Source: Eleftheria terrae (lineage in GTDB: Bacteria; Pseudomonadota; Gammaproteobacteria; Burkholderiales; Burkholderiaceae_C). Taken from it: a stretch of DNA of 64,000 bases. Shown here one piece after another: positions 10,571-23,100 of this stretch. The stretch spans positions 372,001 to 436,000 of the forward strand of contig NZ_CP106953.1 of the NCBI RefSeq assembly GCF_030419005.1. Direction: 5' to 3'. Position 1 is the stretch's first letter. The number at the start of each line of letters is the position of its first letter. The notes below the pieces were generated by a model. It made no database searches and was not told the DNA's origin. It worked only from the letters and a program-made list of their open reading frames with translations. A program made the position numbers and the translations under genes.

Positions 10571-11140
10571 GGCTGCCCTGGGATGAAATAGATTTGTGCG
10601 TCACCGGCATTCAGCTTCTTCTGAATTTCCGTAGACGTAAACACTCGGAAGGTAGGGGGCTCGACCTTCATGCCGGTCAGAAGCGGGTTGGATTGAAGCC
10701 CTGCTCCGAACTCTCCAAAGATTCCGTTCAACGAAGTATCCAGTCGAGCAGCGTTTCTGAAGAACGGCTTGTTGCCAAGCTGGGCAGCAAGATTGTCGCT
10801 GACCACAAAGAAGTCCGCGTCGTACCCCTGCGGGCCGGTGTAAGGCTGACCATTCTTTGTCGCGACAACGCCGTCGAATGGCACCCGCTCGCCGTTGGGG
10901 CCAAGCTTGGTGTCGTTCTTAAGCCCGTTCGCAAGGCTTCCTCTGAAGCCGACTCGAGCCTCCGGGTCAAGAGCGAGAAGGGCCTTGACCGAAGGCTGAG
11001 CGGCTTCGCCAATCGCCTGGACGATTTGCGCGCGCGAGGCGTCCCCCCGGAGCACCAATGTGTCTTCTAAAGACAGCGCGGCACTGCTGGTATTGCCGAG
11101 GGTGGGCCTAGCTCGGGACGTGGCAGCCGTTGAGCTACCG
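10567..11140 (-). other. C-terminal toxin candidate domain of the giant YD protein
   Basis: The last ~190 residues differ in composition from the shell. They contain LLALDPEARVGFRGSLANGL and, about 40 residues on, GPQGYDADFFVVSDNLAAQL, ending QIYFIPGQP. A Gly-Ser followed by an Asp-x-Asp on a strand recalls nucleotidyltransferase folds, but the spacing is longer than usual, so this is only a suggestion. The overlapping downstream gene would be its antidote. Confidence 0.45.
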
Positions 11141-14100
11141 CGCATTTTCCCGAGCAGCAGCCCTGCCAAACTGAAGGTCGACTCGGCGGCTTTTTCTGAA
11201 TCTCCTTTCCGTACCGCGTTTGCCAGGTCCAAGACGGAGGTTACTCCTCCCTCTATCACCTCACCATAGTAGCCGAGCAACGAACCACCGCCCAAGAAAT
11301 ATCTCCCGGCACCGCTCGACGCCTGGAGGTTCTGATCATAGGACAGACCAAGGCCAGCCTTAGCACCGTTCCAGCTGAAGGCCACTCCATCGCGCACCAT
11401 GTCGTACGTCTCAACGACAGGCGTCCATGTGAAGTTCCGAAAGCCCCGACCCAGTGCTTCTGCTACAGGTGAATCTGAGGGTGCATCGAGAGCCGTCCTT
11501 TGGCCACCCAAGAGCGCGTAGAGGAACCCCGATGCAGGGGGAGCTACGGACGTAGGCGGCGTAATCGGCAGCTTGCTCCGATCCACCATGAGTCGGTCGT
11601 TGCTGGCACGGCGAACGCCTTCGATCGAGTTTGCCTGCCTGCCGTCAGCCCCTCGATAGCTGTCGCCATAGTCGGTTACTGTCTGGCCAGACTGCAACCT
11701 TTCTTCCTGGTCACGCGATAGATAGACGTCGCCGCCGCCATAGACCGAAGCGCCGTCATCCCCCGAGCCGAGCCGAACGGTACTTCCGCTTCCGCCTAGT
11801 CGAAGATCAGCCCCTGCCAGCGAGTAATCCACACGTGTTCTCTGCTGACTCGCCCTGCGTGCGATCCCTTCCGTAATGGCATCACCTAGCGAATTGCCAA
11901 AGCTCTCAGCCGCCACCGCAGCCCAGTTCGGCCGATACCCTTGCACTGCGCTGCGCACACCGCCGTTCACAAGGCTGCTGACCGCACTGCGAACGAAGCC
12001 ACCTCCGATGTCGTTTCCGATCATTGCGCGAGCCGAAACGTCGGTAAACCTCTTGTCCCAATCGTTCCCGTACTGCGCACTACCAATCGCATCTGCGATG
12101 CCGTAGCCGGCCGCAGAGCCCAGCGCAGAAGCCGCCACACCTCGCCAATCGAACTTCTTCTGCAGCCCGGTCGCAACGGCGAGGCCCTGTGTGATCAAGT
12201 TGCCGGCCGCCCCAAGGGCTGCCGCACTGCCCATGGACGTCGCCGCCCCAAATGCCACGCCGAGTCCCGAACCGACGCCCGCCCCGATCGCACCCAGCGC
12301 CACGCCGGACCACGAGAAATGGTCCACCGCACCAATCGCCTTACCAACCACTTGGCTGGCCACTGAGCCCGCTGCCCCAGCAGCCGCGGCTGCGGCCACC
12401 GTTTGCATGGTGAGGGCAGAACTCACGGCTCCAGCTCCAGCCGCAGTTCCCGCACCAGCAACAGCCGCTCCGGCCCCCGCCTCTGCGCCGACTACAGCCA
12501 CCCCCGCTTCAGGTGCCAGTACACCGTACGTCATCCACGAGACAACCACCGCTACAACGACCATCACGATCACGCCTAAGGCGCCACAGCCGCCGCGCGG
12601 CGGATGCGGTGGTGGCGGAAGCGTTGGCGTCAAGTCGCCCATCGCTTCGGCTGGGTCATACACCCGGAAAGTCCCGGCGTTGTTGTGGATATTCGTGACT
12701 TTCGGGGGGATCGTCAGCCGTTGCCCCTCTACCAGCTGCTCTGTGCCGCTGAGTCCGTTCACTTCTGCGATGAGATACCACATCGCGCGATCGCCCCAAA
12801 GAGCTGCCGCGATCGATGGAAGCGTGTCCCCTCCGCGCACCGTGTAGCTGCTCGGTGCGGTGCGGGGGTAGTTGGCGCTGATCGGCTCGTAGTTCTGATC
12901 GAAGTCCGCGCTGGCGATCGGCTTCCAGTTCTTGTAGTCCGGCTTTTCCTTGCCGCGATTCGCTAAGGCCTGTACATAGTTGGTCCGGGTCGGGCCATCA
13001 TTGCCCACGTCCCCGACACGCACGCCGTTGACGTAGTAGTAGCGGTGGATGCGGTTGACCTTGCTCGCTTCGATCTCGTCGCGCTGCATGATCAGCCCTT
13101 GAGCGTTGGACACGTAGCGGAAGCTGCGCTTCTCCACCACGTCGATCGCCGCTTTGACGTGACCGTTCTCGTCGTACTCCATGTTGGAATAGCCCTTACC
13201 CCAGAGCGAGTTGTTCCCCCTTAGCTTCGGGTCATAGGCCTGATTGGTGATAGCGAACTGCTTGGCCTCGTCCCAGTAGTCGTAGGCATAGTAGGTGTTG
13301 GTGGTCGCACCTCCCTGCCGTTCATGAAGCGTGCGCGCCAGTTCGCCCGCGCCGTTCGCGTGGGCGCGCGCAGTTGCATCGACATTCGTTTGCGAGGACG
13401 TCGCGCCAGCCACATCCTTGTTGTCGGCGAAGTAGAAGTACTTCGTCACCCCATCATTGTCCGATTGAGAAGCGACGCGGTGGTCATTCGTGTACTCGGT
13501 GATTCGGGTGTACTCCTGATTGTCTCGGCTCCATGATTTGTAGGTTCCGACACGTCCTGCGAGGTCCACGACACGACGCGCAGCAAGCCGCTCAGCTTGC
13601 CCTTGGTCTGTCAGAAAGGTGTCTTCCAGGTAGCCGTCGGCAGTGTAGGTGTAGCGCTCGACGCTGCCGTCGACGCCATTGATCACGACCGTTCGCCGGC
13701 TGGCAGCGTCGTAACCGACCCGAACGCCGTCCTTGCCCAGCTCAATCTTCGGCACAGAATCCGTCCGCGATGTCGCAGCCGGCCCCACCAGTAATCCCAT
13801 GGACATCTCGAAGCGATTCAAGGCGTCGTAGGTATACCAGTACTCCTGTGTCTGCCGGTTGCCGCCGAGGCCATCGTGATAGCTGCTACGGACCCTCCGA
13901 CGATTCCCGACCACGTCATAGTCGTACTCGATGTCCGCCTTGGGATCGCGGATCAGCTTGATGCGATTCACGCTGTCGTACTCGATCTCGGAGTACTGAT
14001 AGAAGTCGCGTACGCCACCACTGGCGTCCAGAGGATTTTTGAGGACCATGTAGCCCTCAAAAGTTCTGTTGCCGGCCTTGTCGTACTCGTAGCTGGTGAA

Positions 14101-17100
14101 GGCGCCGATGGCCTTGTCCCAAATGCTTTTGATGTAGCCGTTGGCATAGTACTCATACGCAATGTTTTGCTTGGTACTGCCCGTCTGCGCAACCAGCTGG
14201 CCGGCGAAGTTGTAGGTGTAGGTGAACTGATGCCCACCCAGGTCCTGCTTCCACGTCAGTCGGCCAAACAGATCGGTGTGCTCTATCGATGTCCGCTTCG
14301 TTGCATCGGTGACGGTCTTCTCCCAGCCACCAACGATGCGGTCGGCGCTGAGGGCAATATCAAACCGATAGACGTACTGGTAGCGCGTCTCGTGACCGGC
14401 GAAACTGGACGTCTTCGTGACACGTCCTTGGCTGTCGTACCAGGTTCTCTCGGTGGCTCCCAGCGCGTTGGTATGGCTGATGCGCTGCCCCGCTGCGTCG
14501 TATGCATAGTGGTCGCTGGCGCGGGTCCCAGCGGCGCCGCCGTTGCCTGGCGTGCCAGCCGCTCGCTCGGGGTAACGGACTTCCACCAGACGTCCCACCC
14601 GGTCATATCGATAGTCGGTTCGACCTCTCAGGTCACCGGCATCTCGCGCCAACTCATTGAGGCTGTAGCGCTTGTCGCCGAATATGTCATATCCGTACCG
14701 CTTCGAACCAAAAGCGTGTCGCTCGGAAGAAATGCCCGCGCTGGCACCCCCTGAGAGCCAGGTCTGACTCTGCGTTTGATCGTTCGCGTCGGTGACACCG
14801 ATCAGTCGGCCTGTCAGATCGTAGTGGTTCAGCGTGGTCGGCAGAACCTCCTCTTTGAAGCCATTTGCGTAGGTCACCCACGTCTTTGGCGCTTCCTGTC
14901 GGAGACGGGAGCCCAGCGTGTTGTAAAAGAACCGGGACACGTTGCCGCGTCCGTCAGTTTCGCTGGCGACCTCGCCGAAGGCGTTATAGGTGACTCGGCG
15001 GTGGATCTGCTGTGTTTCGGGGTCGGTTGGGGCGAAGATGACCCAATCAAGACGCTCGGCGCTTCCCCCATCAGGCTGAAGTCGGAATGTACCGTAGCTC
15101 CGGCCGAGTGGATTATTGGCAGCATCGAGGGCGTCATAAACGTACTCGTACTCCACGCTACCTTCGTGCGGTAGGCCGAGACTCCTCAGGTCGGCCCTGA
15201 ATTCAGTACCGCTCCTTGTTGTCATCAGCGTCGTGTAGTTGTCCGCGCTGTTGCGCAATCGATAACGCAACTGCACGCTCGCCACCCCGCTTTGCGGCGG
15301 CGTGAGCCTCAACACAGTCTGGTCGAGCGTGTCAGCATGCACCTCCACGACCCGAGCATTCGGTCCCAGCCGCAGCTTGGCGGTGGTCTTCTTTTTGACG
15401 AGGTCACCGTCACCATAGGCGGTAACGATCACTTCGTACTCATAGTCCGTCGCTTTGTCGGCGACTAGGTCCGTCGCGTTCCAGCTGAAGACGCCCGGAC
15501 CTTCACCGCGCACGTCCTCCGCAGGTGGCTCGCGGTAGGGCCCACTGCTGCCAGCCGGACGGTACTCGACTTTCAAGGAGCGGACATCCTTCAGTTCGGA
15601 GAAGTGCACCGTTGCAGGCAGCGTGAAGGCGCTGATCGTCGGATTTCCGGAGCTGTCGCGGCGGAACTCGGCGTACGCTCGATTTATCGGCCGACCGTCA
15701 CGATAGGCCTGAAGGTCAAACTCATAGGTCTTCCCCGTCTCAAAGCTGTCCCACCGCAGCGCGAACCAACCCGGGGTTCGACCATCTTCGAAAATCTTGG
15801 GCTGATGAAGCACTTGCTCGGAGCCTGCGAGCTTCCAAGGGGAGCCACTTCCGGCCTCGCGGTACCGCAAGGTTAGATCTGAGGCGTCGCCTTGTTCAAG
15901 AATATGTAGCCAGCCGTCGTTGTGCAGCACGCCGCGGCCCGGTAGACCGACGATACCCGTAGATTCCTGAACCACTGACGGCGCTGACGGATTCGAGAGT
16001 CTCAGCGATCCAGCGCGCTTGTTGACAACAGCGCCTGCCGAGTTGAGTGCAACGTAATGGAACTCATAGTCTTTTCCTTGAAGAGCCGACCAGTCGTGCG
16101 CAAATTTCCCGTCCATTCCCCCGGCATTTGTGCTGGACATCTTCGGCACCGACAACCACTCGTATGGGCCCTGTGATCCCTCAGGACGATAGAAAAGAAC
16201 AAGACGGTTCGCGCTTTCCGGTTGACCGTTGAAGTACAGCTTCTTCGGGCCTTGCAAATCAAAGTTATTGACGTGCGGCTCCATAGAAACATAGGCAAGC
16301 ACGGACGTACTCGCCAGTACGATACTCCCTTGGGCGGTCTCCCGGGTGACCGTGTACTGGAGAGTAGTTTGGCCAGTCCACAAACGCGTGGTTTGTATGA
16401 TCCCCCAGTTATCGATCGTCAGCTGCCCGCCGGCGGGCCCAACTCTCAATGTGTGGCTTTGTGGACCCGTCCCATTGAAGGAATTGCTCACCTGCACGAT
16501 CACATTTCCGTCGCCGTACTCCCAAGTCGGAGGCACGTCGATCTTGATGTAGGCGAACGCAACGTTCGCGCCTCCAATGGGGGCTCTAGGCGTGACGGTT
16601 TTTTGGGTCACAGCGATCCTGGTCGCCGAGATCGCCACATCCCCCAGGCGAACCGACGTTGCTGTGCCAGTTTCCGTACTCGTCGGTTGCGGTCCGATTT
16701 GAATTGCCGAATCGTCCGATACAAACACCGACTGCCCGGCCTCATTCGACTTGATAATTGCCGACCCGTTCGCTCCGTCCATGTGGGCGTCGAAAATGTC
16801 GGTCACTTGGTTACGCGCATCGAAAACCGCGAACTGCCGCGCAGCATCCCCCCGCGCGAGAACCTGCGCCAACGTCAGAGCGGATACGTCAGTTTTCGAC
16901 GTGACAGTGAGCACCGCGTTACCGGCGCTGTCGTAGCCGTGAACCTTCGTGACACCGTCGCCGGTGTTGGTCTTCCAAGCCCGGCCCGCTCGGTCATATG
17001 CGGCGGTCTCCTGCCAGTTGAGCGGCGCATTTTCAGAGCGCGTCGCCTTACCCGTCAGTTCCCCAAAAGCGTTGTAACGGGTTTCCCGAACGACAAGGCT

Positions 17101-20100
17101 GCCGAGATCCTTGCGCATTACCTCTCGGTTCATGAGGTCGTACACGTAGACCGTGGTGTCATCCACCACGGTCTCGTCCGCGCTGACTCGTCCCTTCAGT
17201 ACCTTGCGGGTCACATTGCCGGCGGCGTCGTGATGAAACTTCGTGACCCCACTTTCTGCATCGGTCTGCGACACCAGCCAACCGCTCTTGTCGTACCCGA
17301 ACACGGCGATGCGGTCGTCCGCCTCGCTGCCGTTGTCCTTGCCACGGCGGATCTCCCGTCGCACATTGCCGAGTGCGTCGTATTCTTTGTCAGTGGTGGG
17401 GCGCACCACTTCGCCCTCGAAGTCGACGTACAGCGCCCGCTCCTCCCTGACCTGCCGTCCCGCCTTATCGAAGCGCCAGTCAGTTGTGGCTTGAGCCGCA
17501 TCCGTCTTGCGAATCACGTTGTTCAGGCCGTCGTAGAGATAGCGGGTCACCGCATCCGCAACCACCGGGACCGGCTTACCGCTTGCGTCAAAGGTGGCGG
17601 TTTGGACTCCTTTGCGGGTCTCACTGAGCACTCGGTTCAGCTTGTCATAGGAGTAGATCGTAATGCGGTCAGCCGCATCACCGACAAGCGCGTTCGGCTT
17701 GATGATTTCCCCGAGCGTTGTCTTGTCGTTGACCGTGATACCTTTCACGGCATTCGCATACCGCGTCTCCTTCCAGACATTGCCTTGAGCATCCCGGTCC
17801 CACTTCACCAAATGGAGCGCGGCATCGAGCTGCGCTACCTTATTACCCGCTTGGTCGTAATAGAAGCGAGTGACGTTGCCCTTCCCGTCCATTTGCTTAA
17901 CGGCGTTGCCGGCGGCGTCGTAGGTGATGCTGGTTATGAGATCGCCGGTGTACGACTCATGCCGCCCCTGCCCTAAGTCGGGACGGTGCTTGATATACGG
18001 CATGTTCGGGATGCGCGTACCCGTTTGCCGCCCCGCTTTGTCATAGGTATAGAACGTCTCACGGTCAAACAGCTCCGGTGCGCCGACACGGTCGCGCATG
18101 AGATACACCGCTGCAGCGCCGGGTGCTGGTGCGCTAGACAACAGCTGCGGTCGTGTCGCACTGCTCAGCTCCGCGCCCCCGACGGCCTGAACAGCGTTTG
18201 CATAGGTGATCTGAGACAGCTTATTCCCAGCTTTGTCATACGTCCAGGTTGTGTACGTCCGGCCCGCATCCACCTTACCGATCTGCCGCCCCAGCGAGTC
18301 GTAGTAGTACAGCGTGCGCCCACCCCGTGCATCCACCGTCTCCACCACGTTGCCATGCGCGTCGTATCGCGTCGTCAGCGTCGGCACCACGTCCGACTCC
18401 GTCCCGCTCGCAGCGTCGAAGACCCGCGTGACCTGCCCGATCTGCTTCACCTGCCGGTCGAGCCGGTCGTACTGGAACTCGGTCACCCGCTCCTCGCGCA
18501 AGCCGGTGGCCTCTGTCTTGCGCCGCAGGTTCCCCCGGGTGTCGTACACGTGGGTGGTGATCACGTCGGCCATCACCACCTTGCCAGCCGCGTCCTGCTG
18601 CGCCGCCTTCTCCGGTGAGGTCTCGGTCTTCACCCGCCCATCGCGGTAGTGGGTGTAGGTGAACACGCCATCCACCTTGTTGGTGTAGCGCACCTTGTTG
18701 CCCAGCCGGTCGTACTCGATCCTCTCGGTCTTGCCTTCGCCATCGGTGATGCTCGTCTGGCGGTTCAGCCGGTCGTAGCCGATGCGGGTGACCTGGTCCA
18801 GCGCGGCATGCCGGAGGATGTAGGCGCCCGAGCTCGGCACGGCGTCGACGGCACGCGGCAGCGTCGTTTCATTCAGGGCGCGACGTGTCGGGTCGCCCAC
18901 GATCTCCACCCGGCGGTAGTAGCGCGTGGTGCTGTTCACCGTGCCGAAGGCGGTGTAGGTGGTCTCCACCACGCCGGCGTCCGGGTTCACGTGCAGCACG
19001 CCCTGGTTGCGCCGGTCGAAGTAGAAGTACCCCACATTGCCGTTCGGGTCGGTGACCTTCACGGCATTGCCGAAGGCGTCGTACTGCGTCGCGGTGACGC
19101 CCCCTTGGGCATCGGTGACCTGGGTCACTCGGCCCAGGGCATCAAAAACCTGCACCGTGCTGTACATCGCCTGCAGCTCGGTCTTTTCCGCAGAGGTGAA
19201 CGTCGTCCAGGACCGTGTTCCGAACTTGGTGCCGGCACGCACACCTTTGGCCCACGGGCTGTCGGTCTCCGCCAGCTCGACGCCCAACGGGCTGATGATG
19301 CGCTCGCGATTGCCCGCCTTGTCCAGCAAGTAGCGAGTCACGACCGTTTCGCTGCCTTCACCGAAGCGGGTCTCCTCGTCTACTCGGCCCGCCGCATCAT
19401 GGTGATACCAGGTGCGGCGCTGCGCCGCTGTGCCAACGCCTTCGTTCAGCTCCTTGAGGCGGCCGGACTCGTCATACACGCGTGTGGTGAGTCCGTCTTC
19501 GGCATTGCGCACTTCGATCAGGCGGCCCGCCTTGTCGTACGTGCTGGCCGTGCGCGCGTCGCGTTCCACGTCGCCGGCCGCCGAGCGGACGATCCAGCTC
19601 TTACTCGAGGTCTTCGGCGTGCCACCCGCGTTCACCACTTCCGGGGCCTCGCCTTCGGCATAAGCCCCCTGCAGTCGATTGGCGAAGCGCGTTGCCGACT
19701 TCACCCGACCGAGTCCGTCATACTCGTACTGCGTGACCGCGTTCTCGGCGTCGATGGAGAACAGCTCCCGGTTGCCGCGGTCGTAGACGCTGCGCTGGAC
19801 ACGGTCATTTTCGTTGCTGGCGGCCACGGTCACCGTCAACAAGCCGTTGACCACCGTCGTGCCGGTCATCGGGTTGAAGTGGCGCCGGGTCTCCACCACA
19901 TTCCCATTGCCGTCGTAGCGGCGCTGTGTCACGCCCCCCGCCGCATCGACGCTGAAGATCGCGCGGTTGGCGGCGTCGTAGAAGGTTTGCTCGGTCTGGT
20001 CCTGGGCGTCCAGCACCACATAGGGCACCGCCGGTACCGGGTCGTTCGAGGCGATCACGGTCGGTGCGGCGAAAGTCACGACATGCGCCGGCACACCGAC

Positions 20101-23100
20101 GGGGTTGACGACCGGCGCGAGCGCCCCCTGCACCGCCTTCACGTAGCGGGTCTGCTTCACCAGGTTGTTGCTGGCGTCGTATTCCCGGCGGGTGACGTAG
20201 CCCAGCGCGTCCACGCTGTGCGTCAAGCGGCCGTCACGGTCGTGGATGCGCACCTCGACTTGGTTGCCCGGGTGGCTGGCGTAGCCGGCATCGGTGGCCA
20301 ACAGGCCCGTCGTGAGGTCGGCCTCGCTCGCGGTGAGACTCAGCGCCGCGAGCTGGGTGGCGCCCAACCGCACGGCATAGGCGGTTGCGCGGGTGATGCG
20401 GCCCTCGGCGTCGTACTCGTTGCGGCGCACGGCGCCGGTGGCGTCAACGGTCCACAGCAAGCGGTCCTCGGCGTCGTAGACATAGCGCGTCACAAAACCG
20501 CGCGCATCGGTCTTGGCCGTGACGTTGTCGTTCTTGTCGTAGGTGTAGACGGTGCGCAGGTCCAGGCTGCCTGGGGCCACCACCTCTTCGATGCGGCGAC
20601 CGAACGAGTCGTACACGTACTCCGTCACCTTGGGCAGCGCCGAGCCGGCGCCTTCGGTCAAGCGCACCAGGCGCCCCCCCAGGTCGAGGGCATACTCGGT
20701 GCGCAGGGCCAAGCCGTTGGGGTTGTCCGGCGCCGAGCCGCTCACCCAGTCGGGCCCGCATTTCGGGTCCACCACCACCGCCGTCACCCGGCCGTCGGCG
20801 TCGTACTCGGTCTGGGTCCACACGCCATTGGCATCGCGCAGCCAGGTCGCGCGGCCCAGGGTGTCATAGCGGTAGGTGGTGGTCAGCTTGAGGGTGCTGG
20901 GGTCCACCACGCGGGTCAGCACCCGCCCCGCGGCATCGTAGGTGGTGCGGGTCACGGTGCCGCGCCCGTCGCCCGTTTCGAACACGCGACCGGCGGCATC
21001 GTAGGTGGTCAGGGCCCGTGTCACCCAGACCCCGGTGGCCTGGTTCTCCACCCGCGTCGCGGTGAGCCGGCCGTCCCGGTCATAGTCATACTCGGTGCGG
21101 GTGCGCCCGTCGCTCACGCTGACGCGTTCGCCGAAGGCGTTCTGCTCGGTGACCTGCTTGATGCCCTCGGGCGTCTGCAGGGTCATGCGCCGGGTGGCGG
21201 GATCGTAGGTGTAGGTGGTGGTGCCTTGCTGGCCGTCGGTGCTGGTCACCACGCGGGAGAAGGCGTCATACGTGGTGCTGCGCGTGACGCCCACCGCGTC
21301 CGTGCTGCCCACCTGGCGGCCCAGGCGGTCATAACGCTGCTGCACCACGCCGCCGCGCGCGTCGGTGGTCTGGATGGCTCGGCCGAAGGCGTCGTGGAGC
21401 GTTTTCGTGATTCGCTCGCCCTGGCCCAAGGGGTCTTCGGTTTTTGTCTCCAGCAGACCGCGCCGGTTGTAGCGGTAGTCGGTGGTCCGCTGCACGGGCT
21501 GACTGCCGTCACGCAGGTAGTCGGTGCGCTTTGTCACCTCACCGAAGGCGTTGTAGAGGTGGCTGCCAAGCCGTCGGTTCTGGGCGTCATACCAGGCGGT
21601 GAGCAGCCCCTGACGGTCAAACTCCCGGCGCATCGTGTCATGCGCGCCCTTGAGGGCACCGACCGCCGTCTGGATCGCCGCCTTGAGCCCGCCGGCGCCT
21701 GCCGCAGTGCTTGCCAGCCGATCGCCGTAGCGCGTCTCGCGCACCTGCTCGCCGAAGCTGTTGTAGTGATACTGCGTCACCTCGCCCAAGGCATTGACGG
21801 CGTGCGTCAGGCGGCTTTCGCCGTCGTAGTAGTAGATGGTCTTGTCGCCGCTGCCGGCGGCGTTCGGGGTCACGGTGGCGATGCGACGGCCCGCGGCGTC
21901 ATGGCTGTGGAAGCTGCCCCACTTCTGCCACACGGCCTCGATCTGAGCGGCGGTGGCGCCGCTTCCCAGGGCGGCCAGCGCCTTTTGGCCTTCGCCGCCG
22001 AGTTCACCGACCAGGCGACCCTGCAGGTCGTACCGCTTTTGGGTCGTCCGTGCATCAGCCAGGCCCGCGCCGACAACGGTCTGGATCAAGCGCCCCATGA
22101 CGTCGTACTGCAACTGGGTGACCAGGCCCGCAGCCTGTGCCCGCTCGCGCCGGTCTTCCCTCACCAGGCGGCCGGTGGTGTCGTACTCGTAGGCTGTCAG
22201 TCGGTCTTGCGGATGCTCCGCGACCGTGGGAGCCACGGCGGGGTGGTCCACGGCGTAGGCAGCCAGGCTCGCATGGCGCGTCTCGCCCGCCTTGCGGCCG
22301 GCGCCGTCGTACTGGTAGGTCGACAGGTAGCCCTGGTGCACGTTCGACGTCTTGGAATAGCTCTGCGCATCGAAGCGGCTCAGCAGCTGGCCTTTGGCGT
22401 CGTAGAAGTAGGCCGTTAACGTGTCATTGGCATGATCGGCAGCCGGGCGGAGCTGGTCCAGAGAACCGGCGGCCCACAGCGACGCGGCAGTGACCCGGGC
22501 ATAGCGGCGCGTCAGGACGAGGCGGCCCGCCGCGTCATAGCTGTTCTCGGTCAGGTAGCCATCACCATCCAGCGAGCCCAGCAGCAGGCCCCCAGCACTG
22601 TAGAACTGGCGTGTGCGGCGGTCGTCGTTGCTCTCGTCGGCGGCAGTCGTGCTGAGCTTGGTCAGCTCCAGATCGAGCACCCCGCCGACGGTGCCTTTCT
22701 CGATGAGGGCATAGATGTCCGACGTTAGGCGGTTCGCGCATGCCACGGTCTCGATCAGGCGGTCGGCGCCGTCGTAGCGGTAGTCCACGACGGCTGCACT
22801 GCTGCCGCTCGATTGCAAGGTGCGCGCCAGGCGACCTGCCGCATCGTAGATGCGGTACGTCACCCGGTCCTCACCGCTGGAGGGCGGGCGCACGTCGATC
22901 GCGCCGCTGGTGGCGTCAGGCATCACCTCCCCGAACTGCGTCCGGGCCAGGAACATGATGGAGTCGGCCTGGCCAGCGGCCGTGGGCGCCTTGCGCACCA
23001 CCACCTCCGCACTGGAGGCACCGGCTGGCGCGGTGACGAATCCCCACAGGCGCTTATGGTCGGCCAGATGGGCGCCGCCGGCTTTCTCGGCGTTGTTGAC

